Shown here: piece after piece, positions 23,001 to 34,767 of the stretch | Position numbering within the stretch: position 1 is the stretch's first letter | Layout of the letters: every line of letters begins with the position of its first letter | Assembly (NCBI GenBank): GCA_963576785.1 | Contig: OY756140.1 | Span: forward strand, 2,170,001-2,234,000 | Direction of reading: 5' to 3' | Length of the DNA: 64,000 nt | Origin: Chlorophyllum brunneum | Lineage: Eukaryota; Basidiomycota; Agaricomycetes; Agaricales; Agaricaceae | Notes under the pieces: model-generated | What the model saw: only the letters and a program-made list of their open reading frames with translations | What the model was told of the DNA's origin: nothing | Database searches by the model: none | Program-made: the position numbers and the translations under genes

Positions 23001-26000
23001 AGAGGATGTCTCACTCATGAACCTGGCAAATATCTGGTGGCCTCATACTCGTAGCCACCGTATAATCCCCGGCTTCTCGCGCAATCACCACTGACACGGC
23101 TTGTCAGAGGGGGAGAGAGGGAACGCACCCGCATCACGTACCACAGGTGTTTTGCGAGCCAGAGGTCTCTAAGCGACTAGATTAACGTGAGGAGGTGGTT
23201 TTACAAGAGAAATGTACCAGTTGCAATTTCTGTCAATCTCTGCAGAGCTAGGAATTCCAATGTTATAGATCAAGTGTCATGTCAATACGGCGAGGCGTAC
23301 CAGAAGATAGGTTGATATCACTGGAGATATCTTTGCTCCATTTCAATATGGAGGCAAGATCAGCTGCACCCAAACTTGACTCCTGATCTCCATGCGGATC
23401 GACTTTGCTGCTCTCAACTTGCGAAATTATAGTGGCATCATACATAGGTGTCTCTGTCTGAACACCGACATCTGCCATAAAAAGCGATTTCTTCAGCGAT
23501 TGCCGCGGTTGTGTCCCAGCAATACCTGTCATGTAGTTCCTGCAATACTCCAGTCCCGGAACTGAACGCTGTAGTGTGTACACTCACACAATACCCCGTG
23601 CGCCCCATTGTGCTTGGCGTGAAATACCGCGTCGCTGTAGTTCTTGACCAAGCCCTTCGACCCCGCATCTGGAGTAATGAGAGCCCTGCTTCATTGGATA
23701 TCAGCGTTTTCTGCCTCCTAGAAGTATGCAGACTGCGTACTAAAAAAAGGCCCCAGCCTTCTTCCAATAGCCAGTCATTCTCCATGGACAATCTAGGGAG
23801 AGTTGGATCATTGAGCGTGACCATCTTCAGAAAACATACCGAACCGCGAGGTCATACAATCGAAAGGCGTTGGGATTACCGAGAAGCGACGACAATTCTG
23901 CATCCTGGAGTCCCCTTAGATGTTAATTATCACTTTAGAATAAATGAAACATACTACAAGTGCGACCCATGCGCTCGCGTTAACTGGGCTTGGAGAGAGC
24001 CATCTCGTCGCCGATAAGCACAGTCACGGATTTTGAGTGAGGCGAACTTTGGCATACCTTTTCAAAAAGACCTGATTCGCCATTACTTGCTTTAAATATC
24101 GTACTCGATGGTCCATAGGAACACCTCGACGGATACAGGCAATCAAAGCCAGACTGTGGAAAAAGAGTGCGTATCGGGTATGCCGATGGCTTAGAAGATG
24201 ATCAAAAGACATATCAGGGCCAAGTGCAAGGGAAGGCATACTTGGGATGAATGTCTCGAGTTTGATAAATGGTGAATCCGAGGGCGACGGCCTCATCGAT
24301 GTGGCCTACGCAGTAGTAACTGGCCATCTGTCAGAGTACTGAGCCACGGTGCCCAGGTAGGGAAAGGAAACGGTCAACCTTGAAAGAGTCATACCTGTGG
24401 ACTGATTCAGTGTTGTCCTTACAAGGGGTGATAAATTGGACATGCCAGTTCATCGCAAGCGCGACATTCCCTGATGTTCCGTGAATTTGCTCAGCGAAAT
24501 CTTTCTCAACAAAGCTGTCGACATCAAAAAGGGAAGCAGGGTTGTTAGACTTGTTATAGCCACCATAAACGCGAATACAATTTAGTACACCTGGCTCTCG
24601 TAATTAAAAGTCTGAACAAAAGAGGAAGAATGACATAAACTAACCCGTAGCCAGAATACTTGATTCCCTCTGGGGTAGCCATCGATTCGCATCGTTTGCA
24701 ACCTGGAAGTGTCAATTGCCTTCACTGTTCTACTGTGCGCTGGATGCATACCTCCTCGGCGGAGAGGACCAAATCGGAGACTAAAGTCATCAGATTCGGA
24801 ATTCACAGATCTAGGTGACCACATACGATGTTCACAAACATACAGTCGAACGCACACGCTATGAATACTAGCAAAGCTCGTATAGAGACTTGGTACCCCA
24901 TCAGCTGTGCTTCTCTCGTGTACCGCACAACACACACCGGTCGCCTGCGGTTTCTCCATATCTGACGGCCTCATCCAATCGCTCGAGATTCGACCTGATG
25001 TGAATCTGGTCGAATCCAGAAACGAGGGCACAGAAGAGCACCTGGGCCCGACTGCAGATACGGTAAGAAATGTTTCTTCGGTACAACCAAGAACGGCGAA
25101 CCATTTCTCTGCCATTGTTCCGTGCTTGTCCGCTATTTGGAGCGCTAGCCTTCCCAAATCCACCGCGAAGCGATATAGTCCCCTTCGTTCAGCTGCGGCC
25201 GGTAGTGCCCAGAAGAAACCAAGGGCTGTACCAGCTGACATGCCATATCTCCCAGAGTATCTTGAAGTCAGCGATTGCTTAAGACATTTGTCGAGAAACC
25301 TCACCTCAGTGCCAGTTGAATACACTGGAGGGTTTATTAAAACATGTTACGAATAATACAGCGTCAAAGGGACCGTACCGTGAGGCCCACCATGTCTGTC
25401 AGGGCAAGGGGAGTAGGACTCCAATAAGCATTGATACCTGATGCAGTCAGCTTCTAACAAACCGAATGGTAAAGATATTACCAGCGTCATTCAAGAGAAC
25501 CACTGCAAGTTCGACCTTCGGATCACTAGACCGAGGTATAGAGAGTATCTCGTCAAAGCCAATGGAGAGTATCTCATTTTTGACTTGCTCAAACATCGTG
25601 TCTGTTTCTTGGCTGGTGGGGGCTGGATTAAGGTCGACTCCGAGGACTTTAAGTGCGAGGAGAGTATCATTAAATGCTTCGCGAAAGCAACCGCGCAACC
25701 AGTGATTCCTGGACCGTACCCGCAGTGTTGCACATTTGTCCTCCATTTTGTCAATGTGCTCTAAACATTCAAGAACGATTTCGTCCGAGGAGTCAAGATC
25801 ACCTAAGAGAGAAACTCAGTTTTACAATACGACATGATACTAATACAGTACCTTTCCATTGATAAAGACTGCACTCGAAGTTAGTATAATTTCTAGCACG
25901 GGAGGTAAGAAAGGACGCACGAGGCGAGGCGATTGAGGACGCTGAATGCCCGGACAGGGTCTTCAGCCCAAGGATTGCGTTGGAAAAGGGTCTTTGCGCT

Positions 26001-29000
26001 GACAAAGGATTGGATGGCAAGCTACAGCACAGAGTTAAGGGATATGAGAATGTTGAGATAGGGTGAAGTACTTCATGTGCGCCTCTCGCCCAGGCCGATT
26101 CTCCGGCATCAATTAGGACGTCGAGCAGCTCGTCTCTTTGAGTATATTCATGCAAAAGCGGCAAACACCTAGGAGCAGCAGTCATGATGAATACCACACC
26201 TCCAATCCTACCAGATCCCAAGTGCTCGCCTTCTCGCATGTTCGGCGACGCGGTAAACATCGATGGGCGTCTCATGCAACATCATAAGAATGATCTATGA
26301 CGGTCAATTTTTGAATTGCGATGACTGGCAAGACGATGCAAACACGCACCCGAAAAGACATCTTCGCAATAATATCAGATGGAAGCGACTCTGCTTCGGC
26401 TTGCGCAGCCTGGCGATACCGATCATGAGTGAAACTACACATATCTCGCGCCCGTTGAGTCAGCCACCCCTCTGAGAGGGCAAGCTGTAGGCCACGCATG
26501 GAACTCCGAGTGACATTTGATCCAGCGTCCCTGAGATGAGTGACAGCCTTATGAAGGTTCCACTTATGGTCCATTTCATCCTCGCTACTGCTACCACTGT
26601 GGCCTTCCCAGTCCATCATCAAGGCAACTTCTGTGACTTTGAACCTATCGGGCAATGTCAATAACCTAGCCAAACCAAGAATGGAGCCACTGATTACGTT
26701 TCACCAAAGAAGACTGCCCAAGTAAGATACTTTTTCGCTTCCTCTGGTAGGTCTCGCATACGCTGACGCAGAAAAGTCAAGTCCGTTGGGTCGGATATAC
26801 TCTGATTGATCATGCTCTCTTCAATTGCGTTCATGTCGTAGCTGTGAGACGTTATGAGGACAGAAAGATCCGACGACCCATTTTTACCTACACCCAATAG
26901 TTCCGTTCCCAGTCAAAAACAATCTGGGTCGAGGTGGATCTTTCAGTATATATTACCTCCTAGATGCAACATGCCCTTACATGGCGTTGACGCTGTAAAG
27001 TCATGAGGATGTTTCGAACAGAAAAGGCATTCCCAGAAGAGGCTGCAGTAATGAAGCTTGAAAGAGGTGCGCACTCATCCTTTGCACGGTGCAGCGTCTT
27101 CGAAACCAAGGACGAGATTGCAGGGTATGACAAAGGCTCAACATTAATCCAGGTAGGGCGCGCCTTATTCGAGAACATTTTTCGAACCCTTTCAACCTCC
27201 TTGCTGATTGTTCGCGTCAGAGCTGACTAACACCGGAAAAGTCAAGGGGCTTAGCACGTTTTGTCAGAACGAAGCGTGATAAAGATTAGCTGTGTTACTA
27301 TCAGAAACGATGTTTTGGTCGAAACTGGTCAACGTACCATCCGACTTTTTGAATTAACGAGTGTTGAAACGAGATCGAGGGTCCTGAAGGAGATCAATGG
27401 TCTGCCTATTGTGTCACATTATGATCACATACGATTCATCAGCCTCATGGAGATCGTCAAGGAATAGCGCAAACAACCGGGTTTCAGCTATTACGGTGAA
27501 AACATGCTCGACGAGGGATTGAAACCTGGCCCGCAATTCACGTGTAGCAAGATGCTCGTGTGAAGTATTGAGGTTGACGTCGGAGTGAGCCAACAGATCT
27601 CGAAGTTCAGGGGTTCCTTGGTGGAGGAGGGGCACATTATAGATTTGGGGACCAAGTCGTTCTTTGAGATTGTGAATAAAACGCTGCAAATCCGTATGGA
27701 AGACCATCAGTTGGCGGAGAACCGATGACAAACAACCTAGCTGAATGACATGAGACGAGAGAGCATTAAAATAACCAATGCACGTACTAGGGCCGCAAAT
27801 GGAGCAGAATCTGCGGTCTGAAACTTGGCCTGTCCCCACAATCCATGAGCTGGAAGATAATGAGTTCTTTAGGCTCAGAGGGATAGACGGGACGATGCGT
27901 ACAGCGCCACTTCGCCTGATTGGCGAGGATCATAGAGCTCTTGCCGATTCTGTAGGGGTGTTCATAAATGAGCTTCAACCAAGATGAAACATCAACTCAC
28001 CCCGGAGGGCCGGCTACGATGACTACTTGAGTCTTCGGAATCTTAGATCGATGGCGCAAAGCCGCTCTTCGTAGATCCTCTCCTGAAACCGAAGAACTTA
28101 TCGATAAGCTCATTGAACTGTCCAGCGCTGATAAATTCAACAGCACAAAGATAGACCTGGGGTCGGCATCATCAACAACGGTAACGTTGTTAGTCGGCTC
28201 ACCCAGAGACGATAAGGAATCACTATTATCATCATAGGTACTGGTCCCAGTATCATATGAACCACTTGAGGATTGTATAGCTGCAGTTGAAAAGTTTCGG
28301 GAAAAACTTGTGGATGCGTTTCGGACTTGTAGAGGGAGTATGTATCTCGATCGTAAACCGTGACACGAGATTAAAAATACGCACTGACGTTCCGGATAAT
28401 ATCTAGTTCTTTGTCCCTTCCATACTAGGTTCTGATAAGCTTGAGCGATATTGAGAGAGTGGTATACCAACCAGAGCGATGGGAATAGTAAATTCCTTGG
28501 AAATTCTATAGTTACCATCTGCTTTGAAACATACTGAAGTACACAAACCATGAAACGATCTTGGAGTGCAATGTCGAATAGCGGAATGAGCTATGTAAAT
28601 TCGTGAGTAAAGTGGGCAGGGAGGCTAATGGTTCATTTCTGTACTTCGTGCTGCTGTTCTCCAGGGGATAGGATAGTTGCCAGCAGCTTTCTTTGGCACT
28701 CCAAGAGATCGGCTTTCAGACCATGTGCACTCTGATATCGCATATCCGGGTTCTTCGCCAATAGCTTCGAGGGCAGTTTTATTATAACCACTGAATTTAG
28801 GGCAAAGATGGATTGACACACCTTGTCCACGATGTTGGCAAGAACTTGTGGGACGTCCCGTCGTACCTCGTGCACAGGCATAGGTCGCTTTTGAACGATA
28901 GCATGCAGTAGTTCAAGAGGCCCTCCTTCAAATGGCATTTGTCCACGACCAACCAAGAGAGTCCAGAACAGAATACCGAGGGAATATAAATCTGTCCGGA

Positions 29001-30071
29001 GGTCTTGGGTCATGGTCTCAATGCTCCCGGTCTGCTCGGGAGCAAGATAACACAGCGCCTCTTTGACTTTCAACTTCTGGCTTGCTTCATAAGTCTGTAG
29101 AACGAGTGATGACGGAGACCCAAAGTTCTCGAGTGAAATGGCGCGGTTGCCGAAATGGACGAAGCGAACCGATCCCGAGTGAGAGTTGAGATGAAACGCG
29201 TTTCCGCGGACTAAAACAATAATGCATGAGGAAACGGCAACTCAACCGACAAAGAGGCAGGGTCACCTTCTCTATGGATGATTCCTTCCCTAGTAGAATA
29301 TGGAATATCAGTCAACCAGGAATCATGGTACATCGTAATGCGAACTTATTCAGAACTTCGAGGCAATGAGTTGCTTGTATAGCAAATCTTGTGAGACGTC
29401 AATAGTGCGGCTAAGTCAAACACTTCGCCACTAACTCAAGAAATGAAGCAAGATCCATTATATCGTATCCATCCACGTCCTCGCCAACTTCGATGGTCTC
29501 TTCGTTATTCGCCATTGAAGCGTCTCCCGGAGGAGGTAACGTTCGCGTTCGTACGGGCTCGACGAGCAACAGGTCATTGACCTTGTTTGCTGGGAGGTAC
29601 CGTCCAAGTAGATTAACGCCCGGGTGGGCCAACAAAAGCACAACGCAGCCTCCATGCTCCTGAGGGATCTTCAGGTAGTCAAGCATTTGCAGTGAGGCGC
29701 CGTTCCCGTCAGGGATACCAGCGAGCTTTCCAAGACTATCATTAGCATTATCGGTATAAATTCAGCTTCTGTAGATTTTGAAGCATGCGTACACATGAGC
29801 CTCTCTCTCTAAACACATTGACCCGTTCGATTGAGCGGGTGCAATCTTTGCTAGTACACTTGCGCCGTCTGTTAAACTGTTTCCTTCCGCCAAGATAGTC
29901 ATGCTACCGGTATCGCGCCATGGGGTAGCCTAGCACATCGGTGTTGCTTGGCACGATGATTAAAAGAGAAAAAAGCGAACAGACCTTTTCGAATGTATAG
30001 CCAGGAATGGATAGGATACCGTCTTTAAAATAGATATTGGGAAATGTGGGCTGGCCGAGTTTGCGACGCAT
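20067..30071 (-). CDS. Giant sensor: pseudokinase-AAA-GAF-histidine kinase-receiver
   Basis: Phosphorelay sensor resembling fission-yeast Mak2/Mak3-type hybrid kinases. Order from the start (30071): kinase-like domain (about 28630-30070), P-loop ATPase (GPPGIGKSS split by an intron near 27985-28015; Walker [16 protein letters not shown] near 27450), helical TPR-like middle (24000-26900), GAF (about 22600-23600), H-box [16 protein letters not shown] (22405-22455), ATPase N-box [15 protein letters not shown] (21700-21733) and GTGLGLSIS, a degenerate receiver (about 20750-21220, DFIILDD) and a canonical receiver: LIAED, phospho-acceptor Asp in LALFDHHMPVCDG, Lys in SKPLK. Stop at 20067-20069 follows an intron with branch site TACTAAT. 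The kinase-like lobe has HRE for HRD and HFG for DFG, so it is probably inactive. About 25 introns; most junctions read cleanly, some near 27240 and in 23000-26900 are unresolved. Confidence 0.88.
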
Positions 30072-30377
30072 TTTAGGCGCGAATGAGATGGGAGAGAGGA
30101 TGGAAGGAACACCGCATTACACGAGTCTACCAACACGGTGCAAGGCTCACCCGTGCCGTAAGCATTGACGTCACCGAATCATCACTCATCAAATGTGCTA
30201 TGATTGGTCTGTACTTCGCATGAGCCAGCACTTCGGGCAAATCATCCAGTTATCTCGCTTTCGGCCACCCAGAGGTATTAGGAACACGTTTCCTCACGAA
30301 AAAGCGGTTCGAAATGTATACGTAATTGATAACAGCTCAAGACCATAACAGAAGTAAACCAACAACAAAAAAAAAAT
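30072..30377. other. Intergenic, upstream of the sensor kinase
   Basis: 306 bases between the sensor-kinase start and the SUB2 stop, both on the minus strand. It contains an inverted CCAAT (ATTGG near 30202) and no ORF of note. Confidence 0.4.
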
Positions 30378-32458
30378 CTACGAAGTCACTGTGCTGGGAT
30401 GAGCACTCGTCCACGCGGACTGATCTGGACACGTACTGTAGCTAGCTGGATCGATATGATCAGGCAGTTCTGGAACTGCCACTTCGAATCGAGACTGAAT
30501 TGCTGCCATAACCTGCTGATCGGATTCCGAAGTCACGAAGGTGATGGCAAGACCTTTGGTACCAAAACGACCCGCGCGGCTAATACAATAGTTAGCGTTG
30601 TTTAGATTCATCTTCTGAGGAAGAGCTCGCGTACCCGACGCGGTGCAAGTAACTATCCGGGTCTGGTGGGCAGTCATAGTTCACAACAATATTGACACGC
30701 TCCACATCAATACCCCGACCGAATATATCGGTGGCCACGAGGATACGCTTTTCGAAGGCTTTGAAGGCGGTATAGCGGTTGATTCTGGTTTGCAAGCGTC
30801 AGTCAAAAAGGCTATCCCACGAACTCTAAATTACACACCGTTCTTCTTGGGTGAGACCTGAATGAATACAGATACTGGGAAAATTGCATGATACGAGTAA
30901 TTTGTCCAATTCAATACACCGAGCAACGGACTTGACAAAAATGACAACCTAGGAGCAAGCTATATTGATATCAACTGGGGAGATAGCGTACAACTTACTT
31001 GATTAAACTCAAGAGTATCTAGTAGATCATTGAGCTTCCTGTTCTTTTGGACCTCTTCCAACTTGACATAATGTTGTTGCAAACCGTGGAGTGTCAATTT
31101 AGTTTCATCATCAACAAAAATTTCAAGAGGCTATAGTCATCGAGCCGATTAAAAGCTGCACACGCGGAAAGGATGAATCCATCTTACATTGGCCATGAAC
31201 TTCTTGCACGTCACACGGATTTCCTTCGCTAAGGTAGCACTAAACATCATGACTTGCTTGTGGTGGGGAGTTGCTCGGAAAATTTCTTGAACGTCACGGC
31301 GCATGTCTAATGGGCGATGTCGCAATTAGATGATCTAGTCGCTAAGCAGCAAGGAAAGGAAAAAGTAGAAGAACTAAAGCACGCAAGGCTGCACCAAGTC
31401 GATGCTATGACGGTGGATAGGGAAAGGCCAGGTTGTTGCTCCAAGATCTCACGTCCCGTCAGTCTTCCATGTTTTCGAAAACGACACGTTGAATCGTGCA
31501 GGGGTACCTGCAGTCCTGTGCGATATGCACCCTCCAAAACAACCCAACTCATGCTCCGGCACGTATGTACCCAGGCAAAGAACGCCCTGGCGGTGGCGAA
31601 GTTATGTTCCGGATAGCACCAGGTGCCACCGAATGGCCGATGCAGTGGACGAACGAAATGGATGTGAAAGCCCTAAACTCGACTAACCAAGCTGTTCAAG
31701 CATCTTGTCACACTCGTCAAGCACGAAATGTTTCACGTTTTTGGCGTCTAGAACTTTGTCGCGGGCAAGGGCATTGAGTCGACCAGGAGTTGCAACAACG
31801 ATGTGAGGGCATTTGGTCTTGTCGCGAAGAATCTCAGCGTCTTTAGTAACGGGGGTGCCACCATAAAATGTGCTAACGCGAACATCGGGCATATACTTGG
31901 CAAAGCGCGTGTACTCGTTTTTGATTTGGAAGGCGAGTTCACGGGTATGGCAAAGGACAATTACTGAGACTTCGCCATTAGCGGGCTCCAATTGTTGGAG
32001 TGTCGCGAGGACGAAGACTGCAGTTTTTCCGTGACCTGACTTGGCCTGACAGAGGACATCCATTCCCAACACAGCCTGGGGGATGCACTCTTGTTGGACT
32101 TTGAAATACTCCAGTTAGCCAAAGCCTAGGTATAAGTAAAAAAAAAAAAAAAGATGGCTACCTTCTGACGGGTGTTCAAAGCCAAGGTCACTAATGGCGC
32201 GTAAAAGTTCTGGCTTCAGCAAGAAGTCTCTGTAACGTGACACGTAAATTTCGACCATAGGGTATATATATCACAAATTACTCACTTGAAGCCTGTGGAA
32301 TGGATGCCAGAAAATGTTTTTTTGTCCTTGTCACTGTCCCCACTAATAGCTGGACCTGCTGGAGTACCATTTGCAGCTGCAGATGCAGCCCCGCTATTCG
32401 GCACAAGGTCATGCTCGTCCTCGTAATCGATGAGATCTTCGTTGTCGTGGGCACTCAT
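30378..32458 (-). CDS. SUB2: DEAD-box RNA helicase Sub2/UAP56
   Basis: Nuclear ATP-dependent RNA helicase of spliceosome assembly and the TREX mRNA-export complex. Starts at 32458 ([17 protein letters not shown]) and ends PASYMTS at 30378 after a small terminal intron. Motifs: Q-motif region GFEHPSEVQQECIP, motif I AKSGHGKT, motif II DECD (the Sub2-specific form of DEAD), SAT in [14 protein letters not shown], and motif VI HRVGRAGRFG formed across an intron at 30605-30645. About 440 aa. Most introns are near 50 nt, but the one after [10 protein letters not shown] (31307..31687) is 381 nt. His in the fourth position of motif I varies between fungi and is not alarming. Confidence 0.95.
31307..31687 (-). 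other. Unusually long SUB2 intron (381 nt)
   Basis: Donor GTTAGT at 31687 and acceptor CCATTAG at 31307 restore [13 protein letters not shown], the invariant Sub2 sequence. It is about seven times longer than other introns in the window. The opposite strand is open for 99 codons (31317..31616). A second antisense frame reads [17 protein letters not shown]. No snoRNA box pair was evident. Confidence 0.8.
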
Positions 32459-33143
32459 GGTGAGAAGGAGAAGTCAAGTAAGGTGGGAGAGGATCAAACA
32501 CTTGTTTGCACCATGCACAGGTCGCGTCGTGATTGTTTTCACAGCTCTAGCCAAATAAACAAGACCAGCAGACTCGCACGGGCCCTACACGTGCGGTCAG
32601 GCTTAGCACCTTTTCCGATTTCTGGCCAGAGGGACTTCGTAGCGTCTTTATTTATTCAGGTGGGGTGCATTCTCTAAGCAAGTTGAGGGTGTATTGAAGC
32701 TCGAGTCAGCTACCAGGTCACTTGATCTGCACACAGTCTGCGAATTAGTCCCCTAGCGAGGGGCCCATCTGGATCAACATTGTCCCAGACCACAGCAACG
32801 CTCATGCCCATCATTTTCATCCCCCATGATGTCCGCGGATCTGTCTCTGCTCAGCACAAATTATGGCTGTACCACAACGACTTTAGGCCGAAATCTTTAC
32901 GTGCCACTCAAGGACCTTCTCAGTTGGCTATCTGATTCCCTCGTTTGGCCGAAATCCCGATTGCACTACAAAACGGTAAAACCCGAAATTTGCCGAAATT
33001 ACCTCATGCCATATTTCAGGCAGTTGGCACTCCCACTAGATCCTTTGAGCGCGTCGGGTAGACTTATAAGCGGCGTGTTTAAACCAGCTCTCCTCCTCCA
33101 GGATACGAGTATACCTTAACCTGTGGAAGAAACGTTATCAAAC
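32459..33143. promoter_or_regulatory. Divergent promoter SUB2 / dicarboxylate carrier, CCGAAAT repeats
   Basis: 685 bases between opposite starts. It contains CACGTG at 32588..32593 and four direct copies of CCGAAAT (32888..32894, 32949..32955, 32983..32989, 32993..32999), all in plus orientation. A 97-codon ORF at 32826..33119 overlaps the repeats but has no family features. Confidence 0.4.
32888..32999 (+). repeat. Four direct CCGAAAT heptamers
   Basis: Four identical heptamers within 112 bases, spaced 61, 34 and 10 bases apart start to start. They lie 145-256 bases before the carrier start and may be protein-binding sites. Confidence 0.5.
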
Positions 33144-34600
33144 ATGGCCACCAGCTACCCATTCTGGTCTGTCGTTAATTCTACTTTCACTGAGCGACAT
33201 CTGTTGATTCTAACTTGTCCTCAGGCTCGGAGGTCAGGTCCCTTATTCAAAGTCCCCTACTTTATTCATTTTTTGCCTCATTCTTCAGGTGTTGCGGCCT
33301 CGAGTACGTCTACATCTGACATTCACTGAGAAAGGACTAATGGCGGGCGCGACAGTGGCTGCCTCTTGCACCCATCCACTTGACGCTGTCAAAGTGTAGG
33401 TCCTTCTAGATAATGACCGTACCCCAGCCTCTGAGCGACGTTATTCAGGCGAATGCAAACCCTACAGCCTGTCTCGGGCTCCCAGCGACCTTCAACCATT
33501 TCCGTCATTCGCTCCTCCATTTCCCACTCGGGTTTCCGAAGTCTCTATGCCGGTCTGACAGCATCTCTCATGCGGCAAATGTCTTACTCCCTGGTACGCC
33601 TAGGAAGTTACGAGAAAATGAAGGAACACCTTTCCCGGGATCGACGGCCGTCGACACTTCAATTATTACTTGCCGCGAGTCTAGCTGGTGGACTTGGTGG
33701 GGTTGCGGGCAATCCCGCGGGTGCGTCGTATAAATCGGTATTATATGACCCAACCTTACAATGCAGGAACCAGATATCATTCTTGTTCGGATGACAAGTG
33801 ATTTGGTTCGACAGCCGGACAAACGCTACAACTACTCGAACGCCATTACAGGCCTCATAAGCCTCATCAAAACGGAGGGCACTAGTGGCCTGGGGCGAGG
33901 CATTGGCACCAACACAGTACGTTGATCACTGCGTGACCCTACTCTAAGGCTTATCTCTGCATAGACAAGGGCAGTCCTCATGAATGTGAGCACTTATTGC
34001 GCCGTGGCATAAACAGCGCTCAATTGCTCTTGCCCCTAGGCATCCCAAGTCTGCTCGTGGGTCTCCCATATCACTCCCGCATAGCCTATCTCTGACCCAT
34101 CTCCATAGTTATGACTTCTTTAAGGGCAAGTTACTTCATAAAACTTTACCGGGCTTAGACTATAAACTTCAAGACAACCTACTAACACACTTCCTTGCAA
34201 GTTGTTTGGCTGGTACTGTCGCAACTAGTGTGTCATCTTGTTCGCTACTCATCGGCAATAATGACGCTCGCATGTGCCTTTTAGCTGTGTGCTCTCCTGC
34301 AGACGTTCTCAGATCACGTGTGATGGCCACTGTGAGTGCTTGCGTGCTGACCGAAACCCCAGCTACTTCATAATCATCCAGTCTTCCAAGACATCAGTAT
34401 CCCAAGTCCTCATACACTCCTTCCGTCAAGAAGGTATCACATTCATTTTCAAAGGTTGGACCCCAGCCTTCATTCGTCTGGGACCCAACACTGTGCTCCT
34501 ATTCGTCTTCTTTGAGGTGTGCCTTTTGCCGTACTCTTATCATCTCCTTGCTCACTGGTTTCTGTAGCAACTCAAGAAAGCTTGGAAACAGTCTCTGTAA
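33144..34600 (+). CDS. DIC1: Mitochondrial dicarboxylate carrier
   Basis: Inner-membrane carrier exchanging malate or succinate for phosphate. Twelve exons: 33144..33166, 33225..33232, 33289..33303, 33356..33395, 33449..33720, 33774..33916, 33965..33985, 34040..34056, 34109..34227, 34285..34331, 34382..34516, 34568..34600 (290 aa, exactly in frame). The second exon is an 8-nt micro-exon needed for FWLGGVAASMAAS. The three mitochondrial-carrier signatures are HPLDAVKVRMQ, NPADIILVRM and SPADVLRSRVM. ATG at 33144 starts directly at the first transmembrane segment (ATSYPFWLGG), without a presequence, as is usual. Assignment to DIC rather than another carrier rests on overall resemblance. Confidence 0.9.
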
Positions 34601-34767
34601 AGCTCTGTAGCAGAATACTTCACGTCCTAGAAGACCTTGATGACCTTCGGAGCACACCTGCATTTTACTATATGACACTCTTTATTTATGACAAGCTTAT
34701 TTAGACTTGCTGTAATATTGACATTTGTTCTGGTATCACAGTGTTAGAGTAGAGGAGCGCCATTGAC

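Noticed and set aside
32826..33119. 97-codon ORF in the SUB2/carrier promoter
   Set aside because: No family features and it overlaps the CCGAAAT repeats; better explained as promoter.
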